A stretch of DNA of 64,000 nt from Sphingomonas sp. (GCF_017304615.1 NZ_JAFKLZ010000003.1:372001-436000); one strand, 5' to 3'. Counted from the first letter of the stretch, positions 28,187 through 38,631 are shown. Notes: generated from the sequence alone by a model not told the origin. Translations and numbers: made by a program.

Positions 28187-28773
28187 TTGACCGTGATAGT
28201 GCGTCCCGATTCGCCGGGGAACCCCGTGAACAACGCCTTGGCGAGCTTTGCCGGTATGGCGTTCGCCTCGCCGGTCCCGGTGCGGCGGATCAGACGGGTC
28301 TGCGCCTTGCCCTCCCACACGCCGAGGTCGCCGGCGCGACGGTTGATGCGGACCGAGAGAGTCGCGGCGGTGTCGTCGCGCAATTCGCCCTTGCCGATCG
28401 GGATGCCGCCGCTGACGCCGGCATCGACGCCGCCGCCACGGCCGTAGCTGCCGCCGCCGACGCCCAGCCCGAGCGTGAACGGGGCGGGTCCGCGCACCGA
28501 CCGCGTATCGCTCTGGAACCCGATTCGCGCCACTAAGACCGAGTCCGCGCCCGGCGCCGCGACGGTGTAGCCCTGCGCGGTCAACGCGTCGCCGACCGCG
28601 GCGGCATAGGCCTGGAACGAGGGGCCGTCATTGGTCCCGTCCTCCGGCACCAGGCTGATCGTGCCGCGCGGCACTTCATCGGCGCGGAACCGAGTCACTT
28701 CGGTCGGAAAGACCGGCGGCGCGCTCGCGCATCCCGCCGCCGCCAACGCCACCAACAACACCGCCCTGCGCAT
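28183..28773 (-). CDS. DUF4136-like lipoprotein
   Basis: The 196-residue precursor begins R-R-A-V-L-L-V-A-L-A-A-A-G-C-A-S, a good lipobox ending in Cys. It resembles DUF4136-type lipoproteins: F-R-A-D-E-V-P-R-G-T, F-Q-A-Y-A-A-A-V-G-D-A-L-T-A-Q-G-Y and V-L-V-A-R-I-G-F near the start of the core, and a Gly-rich loop G-L-G-V-G-G-G. A GTG 24 bases further upstream is an alternative start, but the ATG at 28771-28773 gives the compact signal sequence. It is coupled to the M14 carboxypeptidase gene by an ATGA junction. The function is unknown; it is probably anchored in the outer membrane facing the periplasm. Confidence 0.82.
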   Translation of the reverse strand: MRRAVLLVALAAAGCASAPPVFPTEVTRFRADEVPRGTISLVPEDGTNDGPSFQAYAAAVGDALTAQGYTVAAPGADSVLVARIGFQSDTRSVRGPAPFTLGLGVGGGSYGRGGGVDAGVSGGIPIGKGELRDDTAATLSVRINRRAGDLGVWEGKAQTRLIRRTGTGEANAIPAKLAKALFTGFPGESGRTITVK

Positions 28774-28930
28774 CGTCCGTTTCCTTACTCGTTGCACTCG
28801 CGCAAAACGTGCCGTCGCCGACTCCGTTTCGCCGGTCCCTTTATAGGCACGGCGGGTTGACTTCGCCGACCCCTTTCTCTAGGCGCGCCGCTTCCAGTTT
28901 CACCGTCAAGATAAGCAAAGCGAATCGATC

Positions 28931-29056
28931 ATGAAGATCCGCAATTCACTGAAGTCGCTCAAGGACCGTCACCGGGATAACCGCGTGATCCGTCGTCGCG
29001 GCCGCACCTACGTCATCAACAAGACCAACCGCCGCTTCAAGGCCCGCCAGGGCTGA
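28931..29056 (+). CDS. rpmJ: 50S ribosomal protein L36, cysteine-free form
   Basis: This 41-residue basic protein begins [11 protein letters not shown] and ends [11 protein letters not shown], the standard alphaproteobacterial L36. The zinc-ribbon cysteines of the common L36 are absent, which is normal for this lineage. It is too short for many gene finders. The HAD hydrolase gene starts 5 bases after its stop, so the two are probably co-transcribed. Confidence 0.95.
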   Translation: MKIRNSLKSLKDRHRDNRVIRRRGRTYVINKTNRRFKARQG

Positions 29057-29061
29057 ACCCG

Positions 29062-29672
29062 GTGACTCAGCCGACGTCGGTCATTTTCGACGTCGGCCGC
29101 GTCCTGTTCGACTGGAACCTGAGGTTCCTCTACGAGCGCCTCATCCCCGAGGGTGAGGCGCTCGATGCGTTCCTGCGCGACGTCGTCACGCCGGCTTGGC
29201 ATTTCCAGCACGATGCCGGGCGTCCTTTCGCCGAGACGTCGGCGGAGTTGATCGCGAAGTACCCGCACCATGCGGACGCGATCCGCGCGCTCCACCCACG
29301 CTTCAACGAAACGATCGGGCCGGCGATGCCCGGCATGGCGCAACTCGTCGCCGATCTCGATGCGGCGGGCGTGCCGCTGTTCGCGATCACCAATTTTTCC
29401 AGCGAGTTCTGGCCGCCGTTCCGAGCGCGCGAAGCCGAGTTTTTCGCACCATTCCGCGACGTGGTGGTGTCGGGGGACGAGAAACTGGTGAAGCCCGAAG
29501 CGGCGATCTACCGCCTCGCGCTCGACCGGTTCGGGGTGCGGGCGGAGGAAGCGGTGTTCGTCGACGACAACGCCGCAAACGTGGAGGGTGCGAACGCGGT
29601 CGGTATCCACGGGCTGTTGTTCGCCGGCGAACCGCAGTTGCGCATCGATCTGCGCAGGTTGGGATTCGCCGT

Positions 29673-29676
<4 letters not shown>
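29062..29676 (+). CDS. HAD family hydrolase (YihX-like)
   Basis: This 204-residue cytoplasmic phosphatase-type protein has HAD motif I F-D-V-G-R-V-L (nucleophile Asp; the second Asp replaced by Gly, as in the YihX group), motif II I-T-N-F-S, motif III Lys in L-V-K-P-E-A-A-I-Y and motif IV V-F-V-D-D-N. YihX-like enzymes dephosphorylate sugar phosphates such as glucose-1-phosphate; the actual substrate is not determined. The start is GTG at 29062, five bases after rpmJ. Its stop overlaps that of the convergent pyk gene. Confidence 0.9.
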
Positions 29677-31127
<1,451 letters not shown>

Positions 31128-31196
31128 GCAATCCTCTTGCTTGTGCGCCTCTGCCTCTACCCCCTATCTCGGCGCGATCAACCTTGGAGCATACGA

Positions 31197-31487
31197 ATGG
31201 ATACGCTCGACACGATCGACGACGCCGCTGCCGCCGAGGCGTTTCGCCGGCTGGTGATGCACCTGCGCCACCGCAGCGACGCGCAGAATGTCGACCTGAT
31301 GGGGCTCGCCGGATTCTGCCGCAACTGCCTCGGCGACTGGGTGGCGGAGGCCGCCGGGATCGACAAGGCGGCAGGACGCGAGGCGGTCTATGGCATGCCC
31401 TATGACGACTGGAAAAAGGCGCACCAGACCGCCGTCAGCCCCGACCAATTGCGGCGAATGGAAGAAAGCGTCGCGAAGAATGCGTGA
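31197..31487 (+). CDS. DUF1244 family protein
   Basis: The 96-residue protein matches DUF1244: F-R-R-L-V-M-H-L-R-x-R-x-D-x-Q-N-x-D-L-M-x-L-A-G-F-C-R-N-C-L and A-V-Y-G-M-P-Y-D-x-W-K. The CxxC pair and surrounding residues are hallmarks of this small family of unknown function, common in proteobacteria. The ATG at 31197 follows TTGGAG. The frame stays open for two kilobases upstream through the pyk antisense strand, but that part is not coding. gapR follows after 60 bases in the same direction. Confidence 0.87.
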   Translation: MDTLDTIDDAAAAEAFRRLVMHLRHRSDAQNVDLMGLAGFCRNCLGDWVAEAAGIDKAAGREAVYGMPYDDWKKAHQTAVSPDQLRRMEESVAKNA

Positions 31488-31547
31488 CGAATCGGATGCG
31501 TTCGGGCATCGCGCGCGCTTCAACGAAAATCCAATCAAGGGACTCCA

Positions 31548-31787
31548 ATGAGCGACATCATCGCCGCCGACCAGCTTCGCCTGTTCATCGAACGCATTGA
31601 GCGGCTGGAGGAAGAGAAGAAGGCCATCGCCGACGACATCAAGGACGTCTATGCCGAAGCGAAGTCGAACGGCTACGACGTCAAGACGATGCGCGCGATC
31701 GTGCGGTTGCGGAAGATGGAGAAGCATCACCGCGACGAGGCGGAGGCGCTGCTCGACACCTACAAGGCGGCGCTAGGCCTTGCCTGA
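31548..31787 (+). CDS. gapR: GapR family DNA-binding protein (DUF2312)
   Basis: The 79-residue product matches DUF2312/GapR nearly end to end: [16 protein letters not shown], then [15 protein letters not shown], then a basic helix [12 protein letters not shown]. In Caulobacter, GapR is a nucleoid-associated protein that encloses overtwisted, AT-rich DNA ahead of replication and transcription forks. The same role is expected here. An AAGGGACTCC stretch precedes the ATG. It is flanked by DUF1244 and DUF1003 genes on the same strand. Confidence 0.9.
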   Translation: MSDIIAADQLRLFIERIERLEEEKKAIADDIKDVYAEAKSNGYDVKTMRAIVRLRKMEKHHRDEAEALLDTYKAALGLA

Positions 31788-31827
31788 ACGGCACGCCCGC
31801 CGATGATATTGCGGAAAGGTCAGATCG

Positions 31828-32373
31828 ATGATCCCCACTCAGACTGACCTTGCCCGTCACCTGCTCGGCAAGGAAGACGCGGCGCTCGACGAGGAAGAGC
31901 GCAACGTCCTCGAGGACATCGTGCTCGGCACGCCGACGACGCGCGACGCGGCGGACGTCGCCGACGAACGCGCGACGTTCGGCGATCATCTGTCCGATCG
32001 TGTCGCCGCGGTCGGCGGATCGTGGGGCTTCATCATCGCGTTCACCGCGGTGCTGCTCGGGTGGATGCTGCTCAATTCGGACGTGCTGAAATATTTCGGA
32101 CTGCAGTTCGATCCCTACCCCTACATCTTCCTCAACCTGATGCTGTCGACATTGGCCGCGGTGCAGGCGCCGATCATCATGATGAGCCAGAACCGTCAGG
32201 CCGCGAAGGACCGCGTCGCCGCCAGCCTGGACTATGAGACCAACCTGCGCGCCGAACTCGATATTCTGCGACTGCATCACAAGTTCGACAACTTGATCGT
32301 CGACCGGCTCGACCAACTGGAGGCGAAGATCGACCGGCTGGCGGGCGCGCCGGGCGACCGCACCGCCGCGTGA
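31828..32373 (+). CDS. DUF1003 membrane protein
   Basis: The 181-residue protein has two transmembrane helices (about 65-85 and 97-118) separated by a short loop with Y-P-Y-I-F-L-N-L, and a C-terminal helical tail. It carries the family core S-W-G-F-I-I-A-F, then Q-A-P-I-I-M-M-S-Q-N-R-Q, then a basic E-L-D-I-L-R-L-H-H-K segment, typical of DUF1003. The family is of unknown function. The TGA overlaps the GTG start of the flavoprotein gene (GTGA), so the two are coupled. Confidence 0.87.
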   Translation: MIPTQTDLARHLLGKEDAALDEEERNVLEDIVLGTPTTRDAADVADERATFGDHLSDRVAAVGGSWGFIIAFTAVLLGWMLLNSDVLKYFGLQFDPYPYIFLNLMLSTLAAVQAPIIMMSQNRQAAKDRVAASLDYETNLRAELDILRLHHKFDNLIVDRLDQLEAKIDRLAGAPGDRTAA

Positions 32374-33548
32374 GCGAGCACCCCTACGACGCGATCGTCC
32401 TCGGCGCGGGGGCGGCCGGGATGATGGCGGCGGCGGTCGCCGGGCGGAACGGCAACCGCGTGCTGATCGCCGACCATGCCGACGAGCCGGGCAAGAAAAT
32501 CCTGATTTCGGGCGGCGGGCGGTGCAATTTCACCAACGTCCACACCGCGCCTGACCGGTTCCTCTCGGCCAACCCGCACTTCGCGCGATCGGCGCTCGCG
32601 CGCTACACCCCCGCGGACTTCCTGGCGCTGGTCGATGGTTACGGCATCGCCTGGCACGAAAAGACGCTCGGGCAATTGTTCTGCGACGGATCGGCGCGGC
32701 AGATCGTGACAATGCTGCGCAACGAATGCGCTGGCGGCGGGGTGGATTGGTCTTTGGGGCGTCCGGTCGATGAGATCGATCATGCTGACGGGCGCTTCAG
32801 CGTGCGGTTCGGCCGCGAAACCGCGGTCGCGCCGAGGCTGGTGATCGCCACGGGCGGCCCGTCGATCCCGCAGATGGGCGCGACCGGCTTTGCCTATGAC
32901 GTCGCGCGGCGCTTCGGCCTCAAGGTTGTCGAGCCGCGCCCAGCGTTGGTACCGTTGACGCTCGGCGGGGACGAGGCGCTGTTCAAGACCTTGTCGGGCG
33001 TATCGTCGGAGGTGATCGCACGTGCCGGCAAGGGCAGCTTTCGCGAGGCGGCGCTGTTCACCCATCGCGGGCTGTCGGGGCCGGCGATCTTGCAAGCATC
33101 ATCCTATTGGCGGCATGGCGAGGCCGTCACGATCGACTTCACCCCCGACCGGCCCGATGGCTGGCTGGTCGAGCAGAAGCGCCTCCACCCGCGCATGGGC
33201 GTGCAATCGGTACTCGGCCAGGGGTTGTCGGGGCGTCTGGCGGAAGCACTGGCCGACCGCATCGGACTCAATGGCAACCTCGCCGACCTGACCGACAAGG
33301 CGTTGGCCGAGGCGGAAGCGCGGCTCGCGGCGTGGCCGTTCCATCCCAACGGCACCGAAGGCTTCATGAAGGCCGAAGTCACGATCGGCGGCGTCGCGAC
33401 CGACGCGCTGTCGCAACAGACGTTCGAGGCGAAAGCGGTCCCCGGCCTCCACTTCATCGGCGAATGCGTCGACGTGACCGGCTGGTTGGGTGGCTATAAC
33501 TTCCAGTGGGCGTGGGCGAGCGCGGTGGCTTGCGGAAAAGCCCTCTAG
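32370..33548 (+). CDS. HI0933-type NAD(P)/FAD-dependent oxidoreductase
   Basis: The 392-residue flavoprotein starts with a dinucleotide-binding motif G-A-G-A-A-G and has the family signature [16 protein letters not shown]. It also has [19 protein letters not shown] and the FAD-binding C-terminal stretch [12 protein letters not shown]-like. This is the BaiN/YhiN/HI0933 family of soluble oxidoreductases, whose substrates are mostly unknown. The start is GTG, overlapping the DUF1003 stop. A large inverted repeat begins 3 bases after the stop codon. Confidence 0.9.
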   Translation: MSEHPYDAIVLGAGAAGMMAAAVAGRNGNRVLIADHADEPGKKILISGGGRCNFTNVHTAPDRFLSANPHFARSALARYTPADFLALVDGYGIAWHEKTLGQLFCDGSARQIVTMLRNECAGGGVDWSLGRPVDEIDHADGRFSVRFGRETAVAPRLVIATGGPSIPQMGATGFAYDVARRFGLKVVEPRPALVPLTLGGDEALFKTLSGVSSEVIARAGKGSFREAALFTHRGLSGPAILQASSYWRHGEAVTIDFTPDRPDGWLVEQKRLHPRMGVQSVLGQGLSGRLAEALADRIGLNGNLADLTDKALAEAEARLAAWPFHPNGTEGFMKAEVTIGGVATDALSQQTFEAKAVPGLHFIGECVDVTGWLGGYNFQWAWASAVACGKAL

Positions 33549-33550
33549 TA

Positions 33551-33622
33551 CTCCTGCGAAAGCAGGAGCCCAGGGCCACAAGCCGTGTCGTTCGTGGCTC
33601 TGGGTTCCTGCTTTCGCAGGAA
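33551..33622. repeat. Long inverted repeat built from CCTGCGAAAGCAGG units
   Basis: The left arm (33551-33579) and right arm (33594-33622) are near-perfect inverted copies of 29 bases around a 14-base loop. Each arm itself contains a smaller palindrome, CTCCTGCGAAAGCAGGAG or its variant, so the DNA could form a cruciform and the RNA a long hairpin. This matches a dispersed intergenic repeat type common in sphingomonads. It follows the flavoprotein stop and may serve as its terminator. Confidence 0.8.
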
Positions 33623-33666
33623 CACGGGTTGAGATAGAGACGCCGCCAAAGTCTAACGAGGACCCA

Positions 33667-34410
33667 ATGGCAGGCCATTCCAAGTTCAAGAACATCATGT
33701 ATCGCAAGGGCGCGCAGGACAAGAAGCGCTCCAACCTGTTCTCCAAGCTGAGCCGCGAAATCACCGTCGCGGCTAAGATGGGTTTGCCCGATCCCGACAT
33801 GAACCCGCGCCTCCGCGCGGCGGTCAACGCCGCCAAGGCGCAGTCGATGCCCAAGGACAATATCCAGCGCTCGATCGACAAGGCGACCAAGGGCGAGGGC
33901 GACAATTTCGAGGAAATCCGCTACGAGGCGTTCGGCCCCGGCGGCGTCAGCCTGATCATCGAAACGCTGACCGACAATCGCAACCGCACCGTCACCAACG
34001 TGCGCACAGCGATCTCCAAGAACGGCGGCAATCTCGGCGCGCCGGGATCGGTCAGCCATGGCTTCGATCGGATGGGCCTGATCAACTATCCGGTGACGGC
34101 CGGCGACGCGGATACGGTGTTCGAGGCGGCGCTCGAGGCGGGCGCGGAGGACGTGTCGTCGAGCGACGAGGGTCACGAAATCTGGACCGAACAGGGCAGC
34201 CTGCACGAAGTCGCCAAGGCGCTTGAACCGGTGCTCGGCGAGGCCGAAGGCGCGAAGCTCGCCTGGCGCCCGCAGACGATGGTCGAGGTCGATGAGGGCG
34301 ACGCGGGGACGCTGTTCAAGCTGATCGACGCGCTGGACGACGACGACGACGTCCAGACCGTGTGGGGCAATTACGAAGTGTCCGACGCGGTGATGGAGAA
34401 ATTGGGCTGA
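33667..34410 (+). CDS. yebC: YebC/PmpR family transcriptional/translational regulator
   Basis: The 247-residue cytoplasmic protein begins [14 protein letters not shown], the invariant YebC start, and keeps the family landmarks [24 protein letters not shown] and G-S-V-S-H-G-F. Members were described as DNA-binding regulators and more recently as ribosome-associated factors easing translation of proline stretches. It is followed directly by ruvC, the common yebC-ruvCAB order. The open frame upstream passes through the repeat element and is not used. Confidence 0.95.
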   Translation: MAGHSKFKNIMYRKGAQDKKRSNLFSKLSREITVAAKMGLPDPDMNPRLRAAVNAAKAQSMPKDNIQRSIDKATKGEGDNFEEIRYEAFGPGGVSLIIETLTDNRNRTVTNVRTAISKNGGNLGAPGSVSHGFDRMGLINYPVTAGDADTVFEAALEAGAEDVSSSDEGHEIWTEQGSLHEVAKALEPVLGEAEGAKLAWRPQTMVEVDEGDAGTLFKLIDALDDDDDVQTVWGNYEVSDAVMEKLG

Positions 34411-34892
34411 TCATCCTGGGTCTCGACCCCGGGCTCGGCACCACCGGCTGGGGACTGATCCGCGCCGAGGGCAACCGGCTGTCGCATGTCGCCAACGGTC
34501 AGCTCAAGACCGATGCGAAGCAAAGCCTCGCGCGGCGCCTGTCGCACCTCGACAGCCAGCTCGCCGCGCTGATCGCCGATCACGCGCCGGACGCCGCCGC
34601 GATCGAGGAGGTGTTCGTCAACATGAACCCGCAATCGACGCTCAAGCTCGGCCAGGCGCGCGGCGTCGTGCTGCTGTCGGTGGCGCGCGCGGGGATCGAG
34701 CCGGGCGAATATGCCGCGCGGCTGGTCAAGAAAGCGGTGGTCGGGGTCGGTAATGCCGAAAAACCGCAAGTCCACGCCATGGTCGCGCGCCTGCTCCCCG
34801 GTATCAAGATCGTCGGCGCGGACGCGGCCGACGCGCTCGCGGTGGCGATCTGCCACGCGCATCATCTGGCGTCGGCGCGGCGGCTCGGCTGA
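34407..34892 (+). CDS. ruvC: Holliday junction endonuclease RuvC, probable CTG start
   Basis: RuvC cuts Holliday junctions brought by RuvAB. The catalytic acidic residues are visible in [16 protein letters not shown] and [10 protein letters not shown]. The conserved N-terminus is I-I-L-G-L-D-P-G, with one residue expected before it. In this frame the codon there is CTG (34407-34409), overlapping the yebC stop as CTGA and preceded by GGAG (34395-34398) at an ideal 8-base spacing. No ATG, GTG or TTG is near; the closest standard start is GTG at 34362, 15 codons upstream inside yebC with no ribosome-binding site. CTG is therefore my choice, giving 161 residues. Confidence 0.9.
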   Translation: MIILGLDPGLGTTGWGLIRAEGNRLSHVANGQLKTDAKQSLARRLSHLDSQLAALIADHAPDAAAIEEVFVNMNPQSTLKLGQARGVVLLSVARAGIEPGEYAARLVKKAVVGVGNAEKPQVHAMVARLLPGIKIVGADAADALAVAICHAHHLASARRLG

Positions 34893-34935
34893 TTTTCGCT
34901 TCCCAAGGGGCGAGTGTTCCGCATATGTCCCCGCG

Positions 34936-35532
34936 ATGATCGCGCACCTGAGAGGCCGCCTGGAAGCGACCGGCATCGACCACGCGGTGATCGATGTCGG
35001 CGGGGTCGGCTATCTGGTCGGCGCGTCGGCGAAGACGCTCGCCGCGATCGGTCCGGTCGGCGAAGCGGCGACCCTGTTCACCGAGATGCTGGTGTCGGAG
35101 GATTCGATCCGGCTGGTCGGCTTCGCCCGGCCGGACGAGCGCGACGCGTTCGTCATGCTGACCGGAGTGCAGGGCGTCGGCGCACGGGTCGCGCTGGCAA
35201 TCCTGTCGGTGCTCGATCCGGCCGACCTTGCCCGCGCGGTGGCGAGCCAGGACAAGGCGATGGTCGCCCGCGCCAACGGCGTCGGTCCCAAGCTCGCCGA
35301 GCGAATCGTCCGGGAATTGAAGGACAAGGTCGGCGGCGTCATCCCCGGCACCGTCACCCCGGTCGCAGCGGCAAGCGGCGCGGCGCAGGACGCGGTATCG
35401 GCGTTGCTCAACCTCGGCTTCCGCCCCGCCGAAGCCAATGCCGCGGTCGGCGCGGCGGAGGAGGAACTGGGCGCAGGTGCTGGGCTGGATGCGCTGGTGC
35501 GGCTTGCGTTGCGGAAGGCAGCTCGCCCCTGA
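34936..35532 (+). CDS. ruvA: Holliday junction branch migration protein RuvA
   Basis: The 198-residue protein has the standard RuvA domains: an OB-fold (1-65; M-I-A-H-L-R-G-R-L and V-G-G-V-G-Y-L-V), two helix-hairpin-helix motifs ([10 protein letters not shown] and [12 protein letters not shown]) and the C-terminal RuvB-binding domain (about 150-198; [11 protein letters not shown]). It forms tetramers gripping the junction. The homologous start is ATG at 34936. ruvB is not adjacent: two unrelated genes lie between. Confidence 0.96.
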   Translation: MIAHLRGRLEATGIDHAVIDVGGVGYLVGASAKTLAAIGPVGEAATLFTEMLVSEDSIRLVGFARPDERDAFVMLTGVQGVGARVALAILSVLDPADLARAVASQDKAMVARANGVGPKLAERIVRELKDKVGGVIPGTVTPVAAASGAAQDAVSALLNLGFRPAEANAAVGAAEEELGAGAGLDALVRLALRKAARP

Positions 35533-35669
35533 TATTAGTGAACGGTTTGCCAACCTGTATCATATTGCCACAACACGTTGACGACAGGCGTTTACGCTTG
35601 CGTCAACTCGCTGCGATGCGTAGGGGCGCGCGGCCCGAGTAGCTGGGCAGGTTTGCGAGTTTTTGTGAC

Positions 35670-36449
35670 ATGAAATCGTTCCTTGTGGCGGTTGCGGCAC
35701 TGGCCGCGGCGGTGGTTCAGCCGGCATCCGCGGCGACGCTGATCGACTATGACGTCTATGCGGCGGGCAGCGCGTATATTTCCGGCGGTTCGTACGGCGA
35801 CATCGCCTCGGGCAGCTTCACCAACGCCAACGGATCGGGCGGCGGCAATTTCACTAGCCGCGTCGCGTCGAACAACGCGTTGACCGCCGATGCTCACACG
35901 CTGTCCGCCTATTTCGCTGGGCTGACCGCGACCGGCACGCTCACGTCGGGGCAATACACGCCGAACGCCGCGACTTTGGTCGGATCGACCAGCGGCATCA
36001 ACGTCTTCACGATCGACGGCGCGCGCTGGTCGCAGCTTTACGCGCTGAGCTTTTCCGGGCTGGGTAGCGGAGCGATCGTCAATATCGTAGGCGGTGGGGA
36101 TTATTCGAACTTCATCAACCTGAATTTCGGCGGCCTGGCTGCCGAAAACGTGCTGTTTAACTTTGTGGACGCCAGCTCGATCACGATGAACGGCTGGAAT
36201 GTCGGCGGCACCGTGCTGGCGCCCGATGCCTTCCTGACGCTGCGCGGCGGATCGGTCGCTGGATCGGTGATCGTCGATGGTTTCCATTCGGAAGGCAGTA
36301 CGATCGGCGGGCATGCCTTTACCGGGCTGGCCGCGACGACGGCGGTGCCGGAACCGGCAAGCTGGGCGATGATGATCGTCGGGTTTGGCATGGTCGGCGC
36401 TGCGCTGCGCCGCCGGCGCCGGGGAGCGATCGCCGCGCTCGCGGTCTGA
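35670..36449 (+). CDS. Choice-of-anchor A-like exported protein with PEPxxWA-CTERM tail
   Basis: The 259-residue precursor has a signal peptide (cut after A-S-A, residue 21) and a Gly/Ser/Thr/Ala-rich body resembling the choice-of-anchor A domain (G-G-S-Y-G-D-I-A-S-G-S-F, then F-N-F-V-D-A-S-S-I-T-M-N-G and N-V-G-G-T-V-L-A-P-D-A). The tail is V-P-E-P-A-S-W-A-M-M-I-V-G-F-G followed by a hydrophobic helix and R-R-R-R. That tail is the PEPxxWA-CTERM signal of sphingomonads, recognised by an exosortase-type system linked to exopolysaccharide. The protein is probably a surface or matrix adhesin-like component. It separates ruvA from ruvB, an unusual location. Confidence 0.9.
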   Translation: MKSFLVAVAALAAAVVQPASAATLIDYDVYAAGSAYISGGSYGDIASGSFTNANGSGGGNFTSRVASNNALTADAHTLSAYFAGLTATGTLTSGQYTPNAATLVGSTSGINVFTIDGARWSQLYALSFSGLGSGAIVNIVGGGDYSNFINLNFGGLAAENVLFNFVDASSITMNGWNVGGTVLAPDAFLTLRGGSVAGSVIVDGFHSEGSTIGGHAFTGLAATTAVPEPASWAMMIVGFGMVGAALRRRRRGAIAALAV

Positions 36450-36547
36450 TCCGGCTTGTGCCATAGGGGCCGCATGACGCTCCCCGCTGGCCATTTCGCG
36501 ATTTCTGACGGGGCCGCCCACTCTGCGATCCGCAGCGGCGTGTCGGG

Positions 36548-36928
36548 ATGACGCGCCGGGCCACCTGCCAATGCGGCCAACTCGCAATCGCGTGCGAGGG
36601 CGACCCGGTGCGTGTGTCGGTGTGCCATTGCCTCGACTGCCAGAAGCGATCGGGCAGTTCGTTCGCGGCGCAGGCGCGCTTTCCGATCGAGCAGACGACG
36701 GTGAACGGCGAGTCGAAGCAATGGAGTCGCGGCGAGGCGACGTTCAGTTTCTGCCCGGAATGCGGATCAACCGTCTTCTATCACGCCCGCCCGTTCCGCG
36801 AAATGGTCGCGGTAGCGATTGGCGCGTTCGCCGAACCCGAATTTCCGTCGCCATATTACTCCGTCTATGAGGCCCGCAAGCACGCCTGGGTCGAGATCAT
36901 GGGCGACGGGATTGAGCACTACGAATGA
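36548..36928 (+). CDS. GFA family (glutathione-dependent formaldehyde-activating enzyme-like) zinc protein
   Basis: The 126-residue protein has the Mss4-like zinc-binding pattern C-Q-C-G, C-H-C-L-D-C and C-P-E-C-G, all cysteines present, as in the GFA family. The founding member was proposed to speed formation of S-hydroxymethylglutathione, but most members are uncharacterised. The start at 36548 follows GTCGGG. The stop overlaps the ruvB ATG (ATGA), making the pair translationally coupled. Its place just ahead of ruvB makes a shared transcript likely. Confidence 0.9.
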   Translation: MTRRATCQCGQLAIACEGDPVRVSVCHCLDCQKRSGSSFAAQARFPIEQTTVNGESKQWSRGEATFSFCPECGSTVFYHARPFREMVAVAIGAFAEPEFPSPYYSVYEARKHAWVEIMGDGIEHYE

Positions 36929-37947
36929 CCGACGACAACCGCCTTCTTACCTCCGCCCGCCGCGCCGACGACGCCGACGCCGCGCTGCGTCCCAAATCGC
37001 TCGACGAGTTTGTCGGGCAGAAGGCGGCGCGGGAGAATTTGCGGGTGTTCATAGCGGCGGCGAAAGCGCGGGGCGATGCGCTCGATCACGTGCTGTTCTT
37101 CGGGCCGCCGGGTCTTGGCAAGACGACGCTGGCGCAGATCATCGCGCGCGAGATGGGGGTGGGGTTTCGCGCGACGTCCGGCCCGGTGATCGCCAAGTCG
37201 GGCGATCTCGCCGCGCTGCTGACCAATCTCGAGGACGGCGATGTGCTGTTCATCGACGAAATCCACCGGCTACAACCCGCCGTCGAGGAAGTCCTCTATC
37301 CGGCGATGGAGGATCGCGCGCTGGATCTGATGATTGGCGAGGGGCCGTCAGCCAGGAGCGTGCGGATCGACCTGCCGCGCTTCACGCTCGTCGGCGCGAC
37401 GACGCGGCAGGGGCTGCTCACCACGCCGCTGCGCGACCGGTTCGGCATTCCGGTGCGGCTCAATTTCTACACGACCGACGAGCTCGAAAAGGTCGTCACC
37501 CGCGCGGCGACCCTGCTCGACCTGCATGTCGCCTCCGACGGCGCGCAGGAGATCGCGCGGCGGGCACGGGGAACGCCGCGCATCGCCGGGCGCCTGCTGC
37601 GCCGCGTGCGCGATTTCGCCAACGTCGCTGGGCACGCGACGGTCGATGCGCCGATCGCCGACGCCGCGCTGACAAGGCTCGAGGTCGACAAGCTCGGGCT
37701 CGACGCGATGGATAGGCGCTATCTGACGATGATCGCCGACATCTACAAAGGCGGACCGGTCGGGGTCGAGACGCTCGCCGCGGGCTTGAGCGAACCGCGC
37801 GACACGATCGAAGAAGTGATCGAACCATATCTGATCCAGCTCGGCCTGGTCGCCCGCACGGCGCGCGGGCGGTGCCTGAACGCTGGCGGCTGGAAGCATC
37901 TCGGGTTGAACCCGCCAGCGACGACGCAGGACGGATTATTCGACTAG
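36925..37947 (+). CDS. ruvB: Holliday junction branch migration helicase RuvB
   Basis: This 340-residue AAA+ motor drives branch migration on RuvA-bound junctions. It shows Walker [10 protein letters not shown], Walker [10 protein letters not shown], sensor I G-A-T-T-R, arginine-finger region L-R-D-R-F-G-I and a C-terminal winged-helix domain (R-T-A-R-G-R, then W-K-H-L-G-L). The ATG overlaps the GFA gene stop. The 3-prime end overlaps the convergent XRE gene by 12 bases. Confidence 0.97.
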   Translation: MTDDNRLLTSARRADDADAALRPKSLDEFVGQKAARENLRVFIAAAKARGDALDHVLFFGPPGLGKTTLAQIIAREMGVGFRATSGPVIAKSGDLAALLTNLEDGDVLFIDEIHRLQPAVEEVLYPAMEDRALDLMIGEGPSARSVRIDLPRFTLVGATTRQGLLTTPLRDRFGIPVRLNFYTTDELEKVVTRAATLLDLHVASDGAQEIARRARGTPRIAGRLLRRVRDFANVAGHATVDAPIADAALTRLEVDKLGLDAMDRRYLTMIADIYKGGPVGVETLAAGLSEPRDTIEEVIEPYLIQLGLVARTARGRCLNAGGWKHLGLNPPATTQDGLFD

Positions 37948-38142
37948 GCTGAACAACGTCTCGACCGGCTTGCCGATCGCCGCCGCCAGCTTGAGCGCGA
38001 GCACGGTCGAGGGCACGAACACGCCATTCTCGACGGTGTTGATCGTTTTGCGGCTCACGCCCACGCGCTCGGCCAGCTCGGCCTGAGTCCAGCCGAGCCG
38101 CGCGCGCTCGTCGCGCAGCGTGTTGGTTAGAAGGTCAGGCAT
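37936..38142 (-). CDS. XRE-family transcriptional regulator
   Basis: The 68-residue protein is almost entirely one helix-turn-helix domain: [23 protein letters not shown]. It belongs to the compact XRE group often encoded beside a small membrane protein. It overlaps the upstream 4-TM gene by 8 bases, so the two are coupled, and its 3-prime end overlaps ruvB by 12 bases. The 40-bp dyad upstream of the pair is a candidate autoregulatory operator. Confidence 0.9.
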   Translation of the reverse strand: MPDLLTNTLRDERARLGWTQAELAERVGVSRKTINTVENGVFVPSTVLALKLAAAIGKPVETLFSLVE

Positions 38143-38581
38143 CCCTCAGCGCACGCCGCTCGAGCATACCAAAGCGCAACAGGGCGGCCGCGATGCCGAC
38201 CGTCATCAGCACGTGGATCGTCTCGCGCGCGCCCATCGGCTCGAATAGCGAAAAGATGTAGAGAGCGATCGCCCCTGTCATAGTGAGCAGGAAGCCGAAA
38301 CGGAATGCTTCTGCCCGGTTGGCGCGGGTGCTCTCGTCGTTCATAAGCGCCCGGACCTTGGCGCTTCGCAGCCAGAAGCCACCCGTGGCGAGCGCGAGCA
38401 AGAGGACGACCGACAGCGCCAGCCAGCCCCCGATCGCAACGCGATCCACTAGCCTGTTGGCTTCGCCGAGGCGGGTCCCGCTGAAATAGCTTGCCTGCTG
38501 CGCCAGAAAGATGAGCACCATAGCGGGGATCATGCGTGCGCGGCGACGGAGCAAGCGGTCGGCGGTTTCGGTATCGGTCAT
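38135..38581 (-). CDS. Four-helix membrane protein paired with XRE regulator
   Basis: The 148-residue product has four predicted transmembrane helices (about 16-33, 48-70, 90-113 and 120-140) and short charged loops (N-D-E-S-T-R-A-N-R-A-E between helices 2 and 3). I do not recognise a named family with certainty; it resembles the small membrane partners of compact XRE regulators such as DUF2178-type proteins. ATG at 38579-38581 is chosen over an in-frame GTG two codons upstream. It heads a two-gene operon with the regulator, facing away from ybgC-tol-pal. Confidence 0.75.
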   Translation of the reverse strand: MTDTETADRLLRRRARMIPAMVLIFLAQQASYFSGTRLGEANRLVDRVAIGGWLALSVVLLLALATGGFWLRSAKVRALMNDESTRANRAEAFRFGFLLTMTGAIALYIFSLFEPMGARETIHVLMTVGIAAALLRFGMLERRALRDA

Positions 38582-38591
38582 TATCACACCA

Positions 38592-38631
38592 TTTGTAACT
38601 TATAGGTGACATGTAACCTTTGAGTTACAAA
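38592..38631. promoter_or_regulatory. 40-bp dyad with three TGTAAC boxes
   Basis: The site has outer arms TTTGTAACT (38592-38600) and AGTTACAAA (38623-38631), inner arms AGGT (38604-38607) and ACCT (38616-38619), and a central ACATGT. All are centred on the same point, so 32 of 40 bases are symmetric. Three copies of TGTAAC are present, two forward and one reverse. It lies 11 bases upstream of the 4-TM/XRE operon and about 65 bases upstream of ybgC, so one protein bound here could control both directions. The XRE protein is the obvious candidate. Confidence 0.65.

Noticed and set aside
34362-34406. GTG at 34362 as the ruvC start
   Set aside because: It adds 15 residues absent from the family, has no ribosome-binding site and lies inside yebC. 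Kept as an alternative in the ruvC entry.
34925-34939. Four-codon frame ATG-TCC-CCG-CGA-TGA overlapping the ruvA ATG
   Set aside because: It also ends in ATGA, but there is no ribosome-binding site at a suitable distance, so it is likely chance.
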